The notes under the pieces: model-generated
Databases searched by the model: none
The model's input: only the letters and a program-made list of their open reading frames with translations
Told to the model about the DNA's origin: nothing
Origin: Trichostrongylus colubriformis
Lineage: Eukaryota; Nematoda; Chromadorea; Rhabditida; Trichostrongylidae
DNA length: 64,000 bases
Direction of reading: 5' to 3'
Assembly: GCA_963978905.1 (NCBI GenBank)
Contig: OZ022260.1
Span: forward strand, 47,699,551-47,763,550
Program-made: the position numbers and the translations under genes
Part shown: piece by piece, positions 1 through 12,679 of the stretch
How the letters are laid out: each line of letters begins with the position of its first letter
How positions within the stretch are numbered: the first letter of the stretch is position 1

Positions 1-57
1 ACAAAGATAAAAATGAAATTTAAAGAAGTATATCAATCTATCACAATTTTTTCATAC

Positions 58-3000
58 CTCCGCCGTCTTTTGGTCCAAGATCGACTGAAGAATTGACATT
101 TCCTTCATGAGACTCTGGAGACGAGTTCTGAAAGTGCACCTGATAGCACGTTTCCATACAGAATGACAAAAAAAGGACAGCTTCTGACAAAGCAATTCCT
201 ATTATCTTAAGCATGTCAAACTTGATGACTCACTGTAACATAGACACATCACAACTCTGATAGTAGTTTCGATACTCTTCAGGATCAAACTCATCCACTT
301 GAGCCCGGGAATAATCGTATGAAGCTTGGTAGGTTGCCATGTTAGGCACAGGTAAACCAGTAAAAGGCCCATAGTCGTAGTAGGGTACAGCTGGTGGATA
401 AACTGCAAGGCACCGAAATGATGAATAGAACCAATTTCATGTGAATAAATGCATGGTAAGTGAGAAAGCTTTACGCTGCGATTATGACACACTTTTTGGA
501 GACAGCTGTGATTAGACCGTGTTCATAGTTTGCGCCGGCAAGGCGTTGCTGCGCTCACAGGCAGCGAGGCAGAGGGCACGGGGAGGAGCAGAGACAACGC
601 AGGCAACGAGACAGAGTGGCGCAGGGGGAGACGCAGACACACGCAGCCACGCCTTGTCGCAGCACCGCAAAGTATGAACGCGGCCTAACCACGTCGGACG
701 AGGAGTGCGATTAATCCTTCTAATTACGGTTCGAACGGCTTTACAACCTGATAAGTAAGTGACGGTATAGGGGCAATCATACTCTACTGATAGTAGGAAC
801 GCAACCTTAGTCACTTACTCGAGTACTCCGATCATCACGACGCTTGCTTTCATCAAAGCGAGCAGTGGCAAACAAGCAATGCCAACTTCTTCAACCCGAC
901 AGCTTATCCATAAACAACGGATAACTATGGATTGTGATGCTAATTCTCTCAATCCTTTCAAATATTCTACAAAATCGCAATCCTTCCCAACCTTCTCCCG
1001 CCTAAAGAATGGAGCACGACAGACTAACGAAGAAAATACAGATTGCAGGTTATCTGATAAATATTAATCTATACCATACAGCTTGAAGCTGGAAACACCA
1101 AAGCATGCCCCTTCAAGAAATGAATTTCACATCTACTTTCCCATTTATGAACATGTTTACTGACATATAGACGCAACACTGACATCTTTTAGAATTCAGC
1201 CTTCAAAACACTTCCTACCTACAATATAAGCGAAACTATTAAGGTAACTAAAATGACCAGAATTCTAATACTTGTTCACCGGGTCGACATTATAACAGTT
1301 CAACAAAAACATACCTTGAGGTATGGCCGGTGGCGGTGGCGGAGGAACTACTATTGGTGCCGGTGAGAGTATATGAGGAGGAGGGGGCGGGGGTATGTTT
1401 GTAGCTACTGTCTGGCGAGTCCACTGTAAAAAGTAGTATCGTGATTGAAAAGGAAGCACAAAATAACCAAAATGATAGCTAAATATAAAATAAGGCAAGT
1501 CTGTGCCCTGTGACCCTAACAGCAACACTGCATTCATCAAATTTGCATTTCGCTACAACGAGGGTTATTCACAAATTTCACTCTCGTACAAATCCATCTT
1601 GCTGTAGCGCTGCTTGCTTTGAATTAGAAGCATGGATTTACCGTAAAACAAAGGATAATGAAATTCAGAATAGTGAGTGAGTTCCAAGGAAAATACTGGT
1701 AACTAATGCAGGCAGATACTATTGTATTAGATATATAAAGGAAAACTTACATTCGGTAAAACTGTGGTAACGATTATAGGTGGATCATCGATGGAGGGAC
1801 AGTTTCGCTTCATGGAAGGAGGACGTGCAGACTCAATTGTCGTTTGTGTCACATTTGGAGTGATTCTGCATCGTATCACACACTCCTCATTGCCCTCCCT
1901 CGACGCACTTCGAATTCTCTTCGATGGTCGATAGTCTAACAAACGATGCCTTTTATGATAGGTTCAACACTATAAGAAATAAAAGTGGAACACGTAAACC
2001 TAAAGTGAGCATCTACAAAGTGCATTACAGCCCGCATGACACAAAGTGATCTTAGCTACCGACGAACTTGTTTCGATGGAGCCGAGTTCAATGTTGAATC
2101 TATCTCGATGTAGCATGGAAAGAAATGAATGCGACAACTTGCAGTGGCACAAATGGTCAAACAAAAGCAGAGAGATACAAACACCTTTGATATCGGCTAC
2201 CAGATCGGATATTTCCACATAGCAAAATTCCGCCATGCGATTGGCGAAGTATTGTGCGGAAGATCACTGGTACACGTAATAAACATCAATATAGGCTCTA
2301 CTTACCAGCGCTCCACCGAGACACTCGAAGCCGAGGCCTGCCACTTCCAAGACCACCATTGGGTCGATGCAACATCGAACCAGTACTTCCAAGTGGACGG
2401 TCCTGATCTCGATAGGGGAACATACGGCCTTGTTCGTCTCTGCATATAGTAGAGTATGATTGTTATAGTAATTGCTTGGAACGAATGTAACAAACATTAG
2501 ACCTTGAATCCGCTCCACCGTCATTTTCCCCTGGCAAGCGACCGCCGCTTGAGGTTGTGGACAATACATTTGCCTTCTAAATACGGATATGAAAAAAGCC
2601 AAGGAAGATAATCAGAGGGAAATCGTTACCTTTTTCGGAATTCGATAATTCACATGCTGTTGAAGCACTGCTTGGAGACGAATTGCCGCGTTCCTCACAC
2701 GCTCGAATCTCAACTCGAGCGATTCGTGGAAGCGCTTCAAGATAGGATTAATTCTATATTCAATCATTTCGAATGAGAAAAGTACATTTAAAGTAAAAGT
2801 ACATTTATCTCAACAGACTGGCTGTCATTGCAAAGTTGGTGTATTATGTCATCCATCGCATCTCTAACAGATAGAACATGAGGAGTGGGCATTACGACGA
2901 GGTCAGTAACCATTGTTAATAGGTCGGGAGCACGAGCCTAAAGTTATCTTTTAAGAGTATCGAATGAGCCTGTCCCTTGCAATAAGGTATTCAAGTTAGT

Positions 3001-6000
3001 AATAAACTGTTCTACATGAAACTGCGACCTAGCAAAATCAATACTATAAAAAGCGATCAAAACAATACTGGATTCAAGTTCGGAGCTTACGTTAATGGCT
3101 TCGGCACAAGATTGCATTGAAAGTAGTGAGCGAATTATACAGTGCTTCAATTCGAGGTCTTCGCGAGTCAAACATTGAATGTTCGAGGTTCGCAACCATG
3201 ACTTGAAGATGCTAGGCAACCCATTTGCAACAAATATGTGTTGTAACGAAGTGTCCTAAAGAAACAAATAACTGCGATGCAGCGAAAACATTGATGATGA
3301 CAAAACATTAAGAACACAGAAGAACCATTCACGTACCACTGAGCTTATAGCTTCAACAATGCGACACATTGATTGGATAATTCCATGTTCAGTCTTTATG
3401 AGAGACATTTCGGCCTAAAACACCTATTATGACAAAAGAAAAAAGAGTAAATTGCTCTTACCATTAATTTGATCCATCCTAGAACATGGGTTTTGTTTCG
3501 GCACCCTGTTTCGAGGGCTTTGCCTAGCCTCTTTTCGACCTCAGCTACAGTCACGTTATCGTGTGGAGTGTACCTATGCACTTTCTTGCGACGCATAACA
3601 ACTCTTTCGGTCAGCTGAAACTGATGCTAATACAAGATCATCACGAACTGTAGAAAGAAAGACAAGGTACCTTGATGTCTTCATCGCCGCTTTCCTCAGT
3701 CTCGTCACTTGGAGACTCGATTTCTTCATCCGCCATGTCCTCCTCCAACATTTCCGGAGGTTTCCCTATCCATCCCGTGCAAGAGGCTGCCCCACAGAAA
3801 CATCGCTGCGCTTCTCGACTGGAACGACCTCTTTATGAGAGGTTTGGGAGTACTGAGGTGAATGCGGTAGAGGAAAATAACTTACCCGTAGTTCTCAAAC
3901 TGATAGTCAAACGTTATCTCCTCGCCTAATTCAATATCTCGTTTTGCAAAAAATCCTATCCTGTCTATAGCACATGGTGTACGCGGGACGTACCACTGTA
4001 ATACGAGGAATCAAGTAAACCTCTCACTGATTCGAATTAAACCCTCACTTTTTCGCAAACTGCATTGGGTTCACAGGAGTGGTTCATGAAGCGAGAGCAA
4101 TTGCCCTTCTTTGTTGCATCAATAATCATGGAACCGATCTCGAACATGTAATGGTGAGTATGTGAAGGATCACGTCCATACCTGAAATACAAAGTCCCTC
4201 ACAGATATGAAAGATGCAGCTATGCAGTAAAAACCACAGAATGCAAGGAAAATGGAAAGTAAAAGGTACTCCTAACATGAGCAACAACAACTATTGAACA
4301 ATACCTTCTCAAGCGCTTGGCGAATTCCTCGGACGATACCACTTCTCCAACGTATTCGATAATAAACTGACCCCTTAACCAGACGTATAGAAGAGTTCAG
4401 GGAATAAAAAAAAAGAGAAAACGGACTTCTTGATAGGAGCAACAGCTTGAACGCCAAATCCTTTATTGGGTCCGGTGTAGAAGGCTTGCACAGCAGCGTA
4501 CTCCCGCTAAATAGGTTTTTGGTTTTGCAATATAAGAGAACCAGTCAATTCTAGAGATGATCTGGAATCACGCTAGCGACCTATCGCAATGGTGGAAACA
4601 TCATTTCTGTGGCTTTGTGGCAATTGCGATAAATCTAACCCGCGAAGTTAGCCTCGCCTTTCATAGAAGAACAACAAAAGACAGTCTAGGTGATGCTACT
4701 TCTACTACAACTAATTTCAGAAAAAAAACTATACGAAAGCACACACACCTTGGCGAACCGTCTATTTCCGCAATCCTTGCCCTTCCCTAAGCAATTTTTC
4801 GGACATTCGGTGAACATAGCTCTGTTGTCGCACCTACTATCAGAGCAGTCCAAGTTGTTGCCTCGACAGAAACACCTGGAAACAGTTTCCTCTTACAATA
4901 TAATCTGAAAAGTAATCAATCAAACTGACATTAGAGACATAGCCTTCTTTTTATTATCTACTTTGTAGATACACTGTTCGATTTCCTCATATGTTGGTAC
5001 TGGAGGAACTTCTACTGAAGAAGACGGAAGTTCACAGTCCATGCTTTCCTTCTCGCTTCCTCCAAGATGTGGTTCTTCCTTCAACACCTTTTCTTATATT
5101 TCTATTTTTCTGGCACATTTCTGTAATAGTTTTCAACCCACCAAAGATGAGCTTTGAGGAAGATCGCTGCCTGTTTCAGTCAACATTGGAGAACCGCTCG
5201 GAGTAGATGGGCCACGTACAATATGGTCACTGCTGCGAACAATAGAATTTTGCTCAGTTGACCTCTAAAAAATAAAAAAAAATCGGTTGGATGAGGTCGA
5301 TTAACATTCATCGAAAATGGGACCATAAGCTGACATGAGCTGTTGTAGGACCCACTTCTGACATTGACGATACTTCCGAAGTTGTTGAAACAACATTCGA
5401 CTGAAAAGACATCCATGAGCCAATAGAATGTAAACATCTAATCGAAGCTCGAGGTACTAGCACTGGTTGGATGGTATTACAACATGAACTGACCAGTGCT
5501 CGTTCGAGAGCAGCAGCAGCATCAGCTTCAGCTGCTTTCCGAGCTTTCTCTTCAAGGCGCTTCCGTTCAAATTCTTTCATAAGCGCCTGAATATTTTCCT
5601 CGATACGTCTTTTCTCCTCATACTTAGACTGGAAATCTTGTGCAGGACGTGGCTCCTCATCTATTTCATCTCCAGATGACACCTCCATGTCCACCTGAAA
5701 GTACATTGAATGGGTTCAAATGAGAACGGCGCTATGAAACAACACTGATTTATCGCCAGTGATACTGTACACAGTGAGCGTAGATGCTCATCGTGAGATT
5801 TAATATACGTTTTGCTCCTGCTTCAACACAGTCATGACAGCCTTATGCATGGTTGCAAACAACATCACTTTTCACGAACACCTTACAGTTTGACACTGCC
5901 GACCGAAGACTGCGAAACCGATCATCCGCGAAAAATACACGACTTTGAGCCCAAAGAGAGCTCTTGGTTAGAGTTCATGTGAAGTTCATTGAATAATATC

Positions 6001-9000
6001 GAAAATTCTATGGAGGAAGCCGTTTTCTATTCCGTGACAAAATAAGTATTGCGAGTAGCGGTGCGCAATATTTATACCCAATACGGAAGAGAAAAGGCGA
6101 AAACACCGACAGCGATTTTCGTGGAAAATTTGACCCGAAACGACCTGTATGAACCAGAAAATATGAGATTGGCAGCATATGACATGTGCGAGCAAGGTGA
6201 GACACCCCGTAAAACCGTTCGAAAAGATCAAGTTGTGGCAAAAAGTTGGATTAAGAAAATTTCAGTCGTTATACCTCGAAATCTTCCACAAACAACAGAG
6301 TGACAGACATTGGAGTTTTTTAAGAATCAAATTGTGCTATCACGCATAACTATTGGTTAAACAAAAGGCTCTCGGGGTTTTGGATTCGAGAGCACCTCGT
6401 AAGGATACATATGTGATCATAACTTATATGTACAAGGTGCGGCAAAAGTAGTGATCGTTTGGCAAAGCAGTGCCATAGAATTAAAAAGGTTCAACCGAGT
6501 TTACTGGAAGTGTAGGTGAACGGCAAACATTTCATAATTTCATAAATATTTCTAGGATTTGATAGTTTCCCTCTGGCCCGTACACAGTGTCGAAGACGGC
6601 AGGGTGAAGCCACTCTGCATCAGGTCGCAAATGATCGTCGCAAATCGTTCCACATGCCTTTGTCATCAAAGCATTCAGTAGCTTCGCTGTTTGTTTAACT
6701 CTGGTATCATCAGTTTGGGGAATCAGGAACTTCACTTTATCGTCTCACAGCAATGTGATGCAGTGCCCGGATTTTAAGCTGCTTGACCACTCCGTTGCGA
6801 GTGTTTTGAGGCGTAAAGCCTTCAATTCCAACAGCTTCTTTTTACGACTACCATCACAAAAGCATGGAACAATTTTCCCGGCGACCACCTGCGACCAACG
6901 GCAGATGCTTTCCCTCGCCATCCTTCTCGGCGTGTCCAAACCGAAGGCGATCGTATCGACCTCCGTCGACATATAATGGAAGGTTTGCTGGATTTCGATA
7001 CAACTTACTTAAAGCATTTCTTTACGAATTTAAGTTATCACTGATGGGAGTAACGTTGAATAATATCCATAATAAATTGAAAAAAGAACGAATAATTGTG
7101 AAATGAGCCTAACATGAATAGTTCGCATTTACCTCTTCCCTCTCTAAAGCTGGTGAGAAACTTGTGGAAGGCACTATTTCTGCGACAGTATCCTTCTGGA
7201 AATGAAAGTGTAGGACATTTCATAATTCGACTCATCACATTAATATATGTCAAATACGAAAGGCGTAGCATAGTTTAAAATACCATAGACATATTTACAT
7301 TGCCAGTAGTAGCTCGCGATTTACCTATCGCATGATAAGGCACTGCTAGGAGGGCAAGCATAGGATAATCAGAACAGGCGTTACTCAGCATGTGGTTTAG
7401 CGAATACATTGCATAGTTCTGACAATTCAAAATCATGCGAGTGGACCCATCCTTAGATGCGGTCCATTACCTATGGGAATAGAAGTTCTGCTGCACTGAT
7501 GATCCCTTGATGGTGTGGGCGACACCGGCTACGTCGATTACCCTATACCTACCGAGCTATGGCTTATTTGGAGAATTGCAATCGCTTTCTTACGCTCGTT
7601 CTCCTTTGTCTGACCTAGTTTAAACTGTACCGTTCTACTAAAATTCATTGCATCTGCGAGCTCTCTTCTGTGCTGACACCTAGTGTGACGTCAGCAACCA
7701 CCGAATGACTGCGTGTGACTAAAAAGGGGTTTGAATCAGTGGTTGCACTATCACATCCTTAGGTTGCTACTGCTCACCACCAACTTGGTCATCTCCGTGG
7801 TGATTGTTTCTAACAAACGTACCCATATACCACCATACCGACCGCTAAACCGACATACCGACAAACAAGGACAAAGTCACTGGTTTGTATAACAGAAGAA
7901 TGAGTGAGACAAAGACTATTCACCTCTATGGCGTCAACGCCAGGTACGGAGTTTTCATCCTCCACATCAGTGCCTAATTGCAGAATCGTGTCAGCTTCGA
8001 CCACAGACACATCCACTAAGCAATCCTACAAATACACACAATGTCCTGAACACAACTTATACCAAAAAATTAACAAAAACCAAACTCCTGTGCACCACAA
8101 ACTGTTACCAGCTACAGGCAAACTAAAGGCGGGACAAAGAGGCGCTAGGAATGCCAACATTCGAATCTCCACTATCGCTTATGTTAGGCTCTTGATACAA
8201 ACGAGTGAACCTATAACTTCATCTTTATGGGAAAAGAGCCCCAAGGTTAGTAATGATGTGCATCCTTCCCAGTTCGGATCTTTAGTTTTTGCCCCACACT
8301 GCGATAGTGCTGTGATTTCTCATTTATCTAAGTAGTAAGATACTAGCAAGACCTATTTAATCGCGTGACTGAGGTATTATCGCCGCAACAGGTACGTCTG
8401 CACGAGGAATGACCTTTGGTCGTGTGTGTTGGGGCCCGCAACGACAGCAAACACATACTGTCACAGGTCTACATAGCATTGCAAGCTTGGAATCTCGGAG
8501 TTATCAAGCATTTGTTTTCTTAGCAGTGGAAATAGTGGTCTGGACTTCATGAACGACTGCTCTCAAGTTGCTCAGCTGTTTTTCGCATATAAACGTAACC
8601 GCCCGCAGAGATTAAGATCGCAAATTCAAAACTTTAGAAATAGGTGTATTCATTACCTTGTTGGTGTCTAATTCATTCAAAACCGAATCTTGAGGCGATG
8701 TCGCTCTAAGTTCTTCTGTTGTCTTGTATGGATATGGAGACTAAACTACAACATAAGCTATGGGAAACATGTGCGGCAGAGAAGTGAAACCTCGTACATT
8801 ATCAGCACTGTCGTGTGACAGCTGGGAGTCAGAACAGGATCCATCAGTGAACACAAGTTGAGGGGGAGACTCCTCATCCTAAATATTACTCCAATTTGTC
8901 GCACAAAAATACATGAAAACATTTGAATGAGCTTTTTTACAATAATGCTCCAGTACTACGCTGGAGAAAAAAATATGCCTGACTTCGGAGCCACTGTCCA

Positions 9001-9085
9001 CCACGTCGTGCTCTTCTTCATCTTCCAAACCGTTGTGATTGAGGATGACCGCGCGACCATCCTTTGAGGATGGGGAGCCATCCAT
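58..9085 (-). CDS. met-1: SETD2/MET-1-type histone H3 lysine-36 methyltransferase (3' end beyond window)
   Basis: Nuclear enzyme that methylates H3K36 on transcribed chromatin. The start ATG at 9085-9083 opens an acidic N-terminal region (exons near 8984-9085, 8798-8878, 8657-8743, 7925-8027, 7135-7198) that continues into a charged coiled-coil-like exon (about 5494-5697). The AWS domain is at about 4755-4885 ([32 protein letters not shown]). The SET domain follows: [13 protein letters not shown] near 4450-4490, [12 protein letters not shown] near 4320-4390, [15 protein letters not shown] near 4070-4130, and [14 protein letters not shown] near 3890-3990. The post-[11 protein letters not shown] is near 3790. 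The splice TTCCAG/TC at about 3818 restores the family-typical [14 protein letters not shown]. Downstream are a helical armadillo/TFIIS-N-like region (2944-3580), low-complexity exons and a proline-rich exon (about 1316-1421). The last visible exon, 58-139, ends at a GTATG donor, so the C-terminus lies to the left. The family and SET domain are secure; small exons are approximate. Confidence 0.
512..688. mobile_element. Short inverted-repeat element, family A (copy 1)
   Basis: The left end TTAGACCGTGTTCATAGTTT mirrors the right end, which ends AAGTATGAACGCGGCCTAA. The interior is GC-rich and has no coding frame. The same termini recur at four other places in the window. MITE-like; inserted in a met-1 intron. 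Confidence 0.
5760..7120. other. met-1 intron carrying an unrecognised broken reading frame
   Basis: This is a 1.4-kb intron between the coiled-coil exon ending at 5697 and the exon at about 7135-7198. On the minus strand, 6972-6535 reads as about 145 codons of protein-like sequence broken by one stop near 6745 ([20 protein letters not shown] and, after the stop, [19 protein letters not shown]). I do not recognise it. It is most likely a remnant of a mobile element. No terminal repeats were identified. Confidence 0.
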
Positions 9086-10106
9086 GGCTTAAAAAACTAG
9101 CTTTGAATATACGGTTACGGAACAGATGTGTGATAATGCAATACGAATATTTCGACGAAACTGATCAAAAAGGTTGAAGCCAAGTTACAATCGATTGCCA
9201 TGGCTTAAAGTTGTCTGAGTTTGCGCTTGGCAGAAGGGAATAAAACAGTTTGGCCATATTCACAGAGATATGCAGCTGAACGATGCCAATACCACCATCA
9301 CCACCCCAAACATGAACACACCAAATCGTTAAATTTCTAGCGTGATCTTCAAATATGTACGTTGGCACCAGGCAGTGTACTACTAGACATAAGAAGAATT
9401 TGGTTTTTCTGCAAACATGAAGGCAAAACAGTCGATATTTTCAATTATTGCAAGCTTAATTAATTGTGTTAAACAGGAATAATGTACCGCTTCCATTCTA
9501 CACTACGGAAAGCAACTTCGCGAAGTTGGTGTGAACGTAATAAATTCCCAGACAATTTCGCAGAATCGAAAGGTCTTTAAGAAGCAAGAGAATTGCACAG
9601 TTTGTGTTAGTTCAAGGATAAGTTTCGATTCATCTGACCGATAATCCACGAGCTTTCATTCTATTTGATATTCGTTTTCTTCGAGGGAATGGAAGACTTT
9701 CATCTTCATGAAAGTTTACTTGATAACCGCTTTATAAGTATACATGGTAAAGTTACAGTGTAGATATCAGAGAAATACATGTGAGCAGAATCTTTCAAGC
9801 GCTGCAACGAGTGCGCCTGCATAAGAAAATCGATGAGAATAACTTGCGCCAAGGCACAGAAATTCCAATCAGTATCCAAACACAAAGCGATAGGAAGGGA
9901 AAACCAGAATGGAAATGACATTTGACAGTGTAAAATGAAAAATGCAGTGGAAATAAAAATGAGATCGATGGGGCGCACACGAAAAAAGCGGCAACCAAAC
10001 TCCTTTAATACAAAAAATCAGAGCAATAATATCGAAAATGTCACTCACAAACAAAACAAACACAGAATATTGAATACGCAGAAGAAACATTTTACGTACA
10101 CGCTCA
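9086..10106. other. Intercistronic region between gtf3c6 and met-1
   Basis: No exon-like frames with splice signals are seen on either strand. Immediately upstream of the met-1 ATG (minus-strand sense) is a T-run followed by AAG, a plausible cis- or trans-splice acceptor. At about 1.0 kb this gap is longer than the other gaps in the same gene series, so a separate met-1 promoter is possible. Confidence 0.
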
Positions 10107-12372
10107 TCATTTTTTGGCTTGCTGTCGCTGCGGCGGCCGATCCTTTCCAAAACCACAATCGCTTGTCTGTACTGCGGACGTTGCGGCGCTAGCGGCTGTC
10201 AGCAGGGCCTTTTCCGTCCTCAACATTTTATCGCTTGCTGCAATAACCTGAAAAGAATTCTCAGGTGAAGGGTGCTGAAAAAGAATTTGCACATCGAAGC
10301 TGTTGTGTCCTATGCAGAATTTAAGCTTTTTTGGCTGACACCGCTTTCACCATACAGCGTGTCCTAAAGTATAGCTTTTCATTCTATCTTTCGTGTATAT
10401 CTCTGGTCCTCCCTTCCTTCGGTAAGAACCAAACAGTAAACGTCAAACATCTCATGGGCTTGACGGCCTATCAAGCATTCTATGGAGTGACTGGTTACCG
10501 TATGTGCAGCGATTTCTATCCGTGCGCTTAAATAGCAACAAGTAATGCTCCTTCCATATGTGTGTCTCCGCAAAGGAGTGGTTTGAAGCGAGAAATATCA
10601 GCGTTTCGGGTGGGCAACCAAGATGCCGTACTTGAACCCACCAATCAAGAACTTCTGGGAGCTCCCCGTTTGAAAGTTTACCCATGGTGCAATAGTCCCA
10701 GAGTTGAGGAATCGCTTGTCTATTCTGATGATGTAAATGAAAGATAGGGTGAACCTATACTTTTGGGACACATTGACCCCCTACGCTCACACCTAAAATC
10801 CAAACATGGCTACGGCGCGCACCTTCTCCTAGTTTGCCAATAATTTCTTTGCTTTCTTTGAAATGTAGGCTTCGACAGTGTTTGAGGATATGGGGGAAGG
10901 AGCGATGTGGGGGTAGGAACTGGGTTCGCTTACTTCGGAGGTCCTTCCCTTCGTAAGCTCAGGTGAAATCCTCACCTCCGCACTGACAAACTTTTACTAT
11001 CACCGTGCTCCCCCTCCTCCACCTTTGCTAGCTACATTAGTTGTTCTGAGACGGGATCCATTGAAGTGATATGTCTGTCCCTTCACACAAGGAACGTGAT
11101 GTCTTGTACTTCCGGACAATCCATCTGAAACGCATCTTTCTTTAAAACGAACGTAACCTATGAATCCGATCCTGACTAACAGAAGGCGTTTTTTCTCCCG
11201 AAAACGGGGCAGAAATTGAGGGCGAACGCGCACCAGGATTCATTTAAAGAGACGTGGTGATTAGCTGTGTTTAGGAACACGGCGCACAGAGTGATGTCTT
11301 TTATCAGAGCTTCATTCCAAAACTGTTGACGGTGGATAATCGCCGTTAACATCATACAAAGAGTAGTCCTTTAACACAACGAACTGTATTGAAGAAGAGA
11401 AGAGATTTTTCTCCGAGATAAGCAGCAAAGTATTGACCGGTTTTACAAACGATGGGTTAAGAAATAACCCCCTTTCTGATTATGGGAAGCATATCCTCAA
11501 ATGTTAGGCGGAATATTATTGCTTTTGCAGCGGTCTGAAAAGCTCCATGACGTCCTGCAATGTGTGATGCTCAAGGCCGCGGTCATACTCACCGCCGGCA
11601 GGGAGTGGCACGGGAGGCGCAGAGATGAAGCAGGGAACGAGGCAGGGTGGCATAGGCGGGGACGCAGTGATACGTCGGCACCGCAAAGTATGACCGCGGC
11701 CTAATGAGCCATCACGTGATAACTTAATTTTCACACATCGGGAATATTATTGGACCTCGACTTAGCCAATATCCTTGCTAGAACACAGCAATTGATATCT
11801 AATGAAGAGCAATGCAGCCTATCAAAGCAATTGAATGATTTGGCCACTGACCTTTAGATGCTGCCCTCCGTCCGCCTGTAGTACTATATCGGTCCCAACA
11901 GTTCGAAGCCATTTGCCGGTGAATAATGAATTACCAATCTGGAAATGAGGTTTATTTCACACATTTCTATCTTACCCCAGTCTTAACACCATTCATGTTC
12001 ATTTAAGCTATGGGCAGTGTGTAGTCATTCATGCAGAATTGGGTCGATATGCATTCAATCTTCACTGCAGGTGGACTGTAAACTATGCATGAAGTGTAAC
12101 TACAGCTTGCGATCTTTCTGCTTTCCAAGTAAAACACTTCTGACACTACAACATCGAGCGCAACACTTTAGCATCATATGCCAATAAATAGGTACGCAGG
12201 GCGAATTTCCAAAGCAGCCCACCTGCAAAAGAGGTGTGTCCGTTTCAGGCCTTCGTAGAGTGGTCTGCTTAGCAGCAATGGCTTGACGGATGGAGCGTGC
12301 GTCCAAAACACCGTTGACTTCCACCACGACAACTTCAGTTTCCCACTCATCGTCGCTCTTCACCTCTTGCAT
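10107..12372 (-). CDS. gtf3c6: TFIIIC subunit 6 (GTF3C6 / Tfc7-like)
   Basis: Small subunit of RNA polymerase III initiation factor TFIIIC, nuclear. Three exons in phase 0 give about 125 residues. Exon 1 (about 12223-12372) is an acidic start plus VVVVEVNGVLDARSIRQA and TDTPLLQ. Exon 2 (about 11853-11940) is IGNSLFTGKWLRTVGTDIVL. Exon 3 (10107-about 10250) is VIAASDKMLRTEKALLTA and a basic tail ending at TGA (10109-10107). The order of hydrophobic strand, 'TDTPLLQ', 'G-LF-G-W---GTD' and then 'ASDKML' matches the TFIIIC_sub6 pattern (human VELSGIID, ERPILQV, FAGEYEDTLGT). A minus-strand AATAAA at about 12491-12486 followed by CACAG directly before the ATG fits trans-splicing as a downstream operon gene. 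The long second intron contains an inverted-repeat element. Identification is from short motifs, so it is moderately secure. Confidence 0.
11572..11704. mobile_element. Family A element (copy 2)
   Basis: The ends AAGGCCGCGGTCATACTC and AAGTATGACCGCGGCCTAA are inverted copies of each other. The interior shares GGCAGGG, GCAGAGATGAAGCAGG and GGCGGGGACGCAG-like runs with the other copies. It lies in the gtf3c6 intron. Confidence 0.
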
Positions 12373-12679
12373 CTGTGATCCAACTTATACTCAAGGTTTC
12401 GCTCAAACACCCGGATGCATCAAAAGCGGCATGTGTGGAGCATCCATGTAGAAGGTTATCAACATCGAAAGAGTAGACATTCATATTTATTGCACCCATT
12501 TTCATATATAAACCCTTCGTTGAATAAATAATCAAACAAGTATCACAGCCTTTGTATGTTATGCGAAGAAAACAAAAGACGAGGAATATACATATATCAT
12601 AACAGGGCAACATCATCACGGAAAAGATACGCATACTAACAAATACAACTGAACAAAAAGATTAATAGAATAAAACACT

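Noticed and set aside
4272..4457. Minus-strand frame [17 protein letters not shown] as a small secreted protein
   Set aside because: It is an out-of-frame shadow of the SET-domain exon encoding [12 protein letters not shown] and an intron.
7904..8335. 143-codon plus-strand open frame
   Set aside because: It overlaps a minus-strand met-1 exon (7925-8027) with good splice sites, and its composition looks random with no domain.
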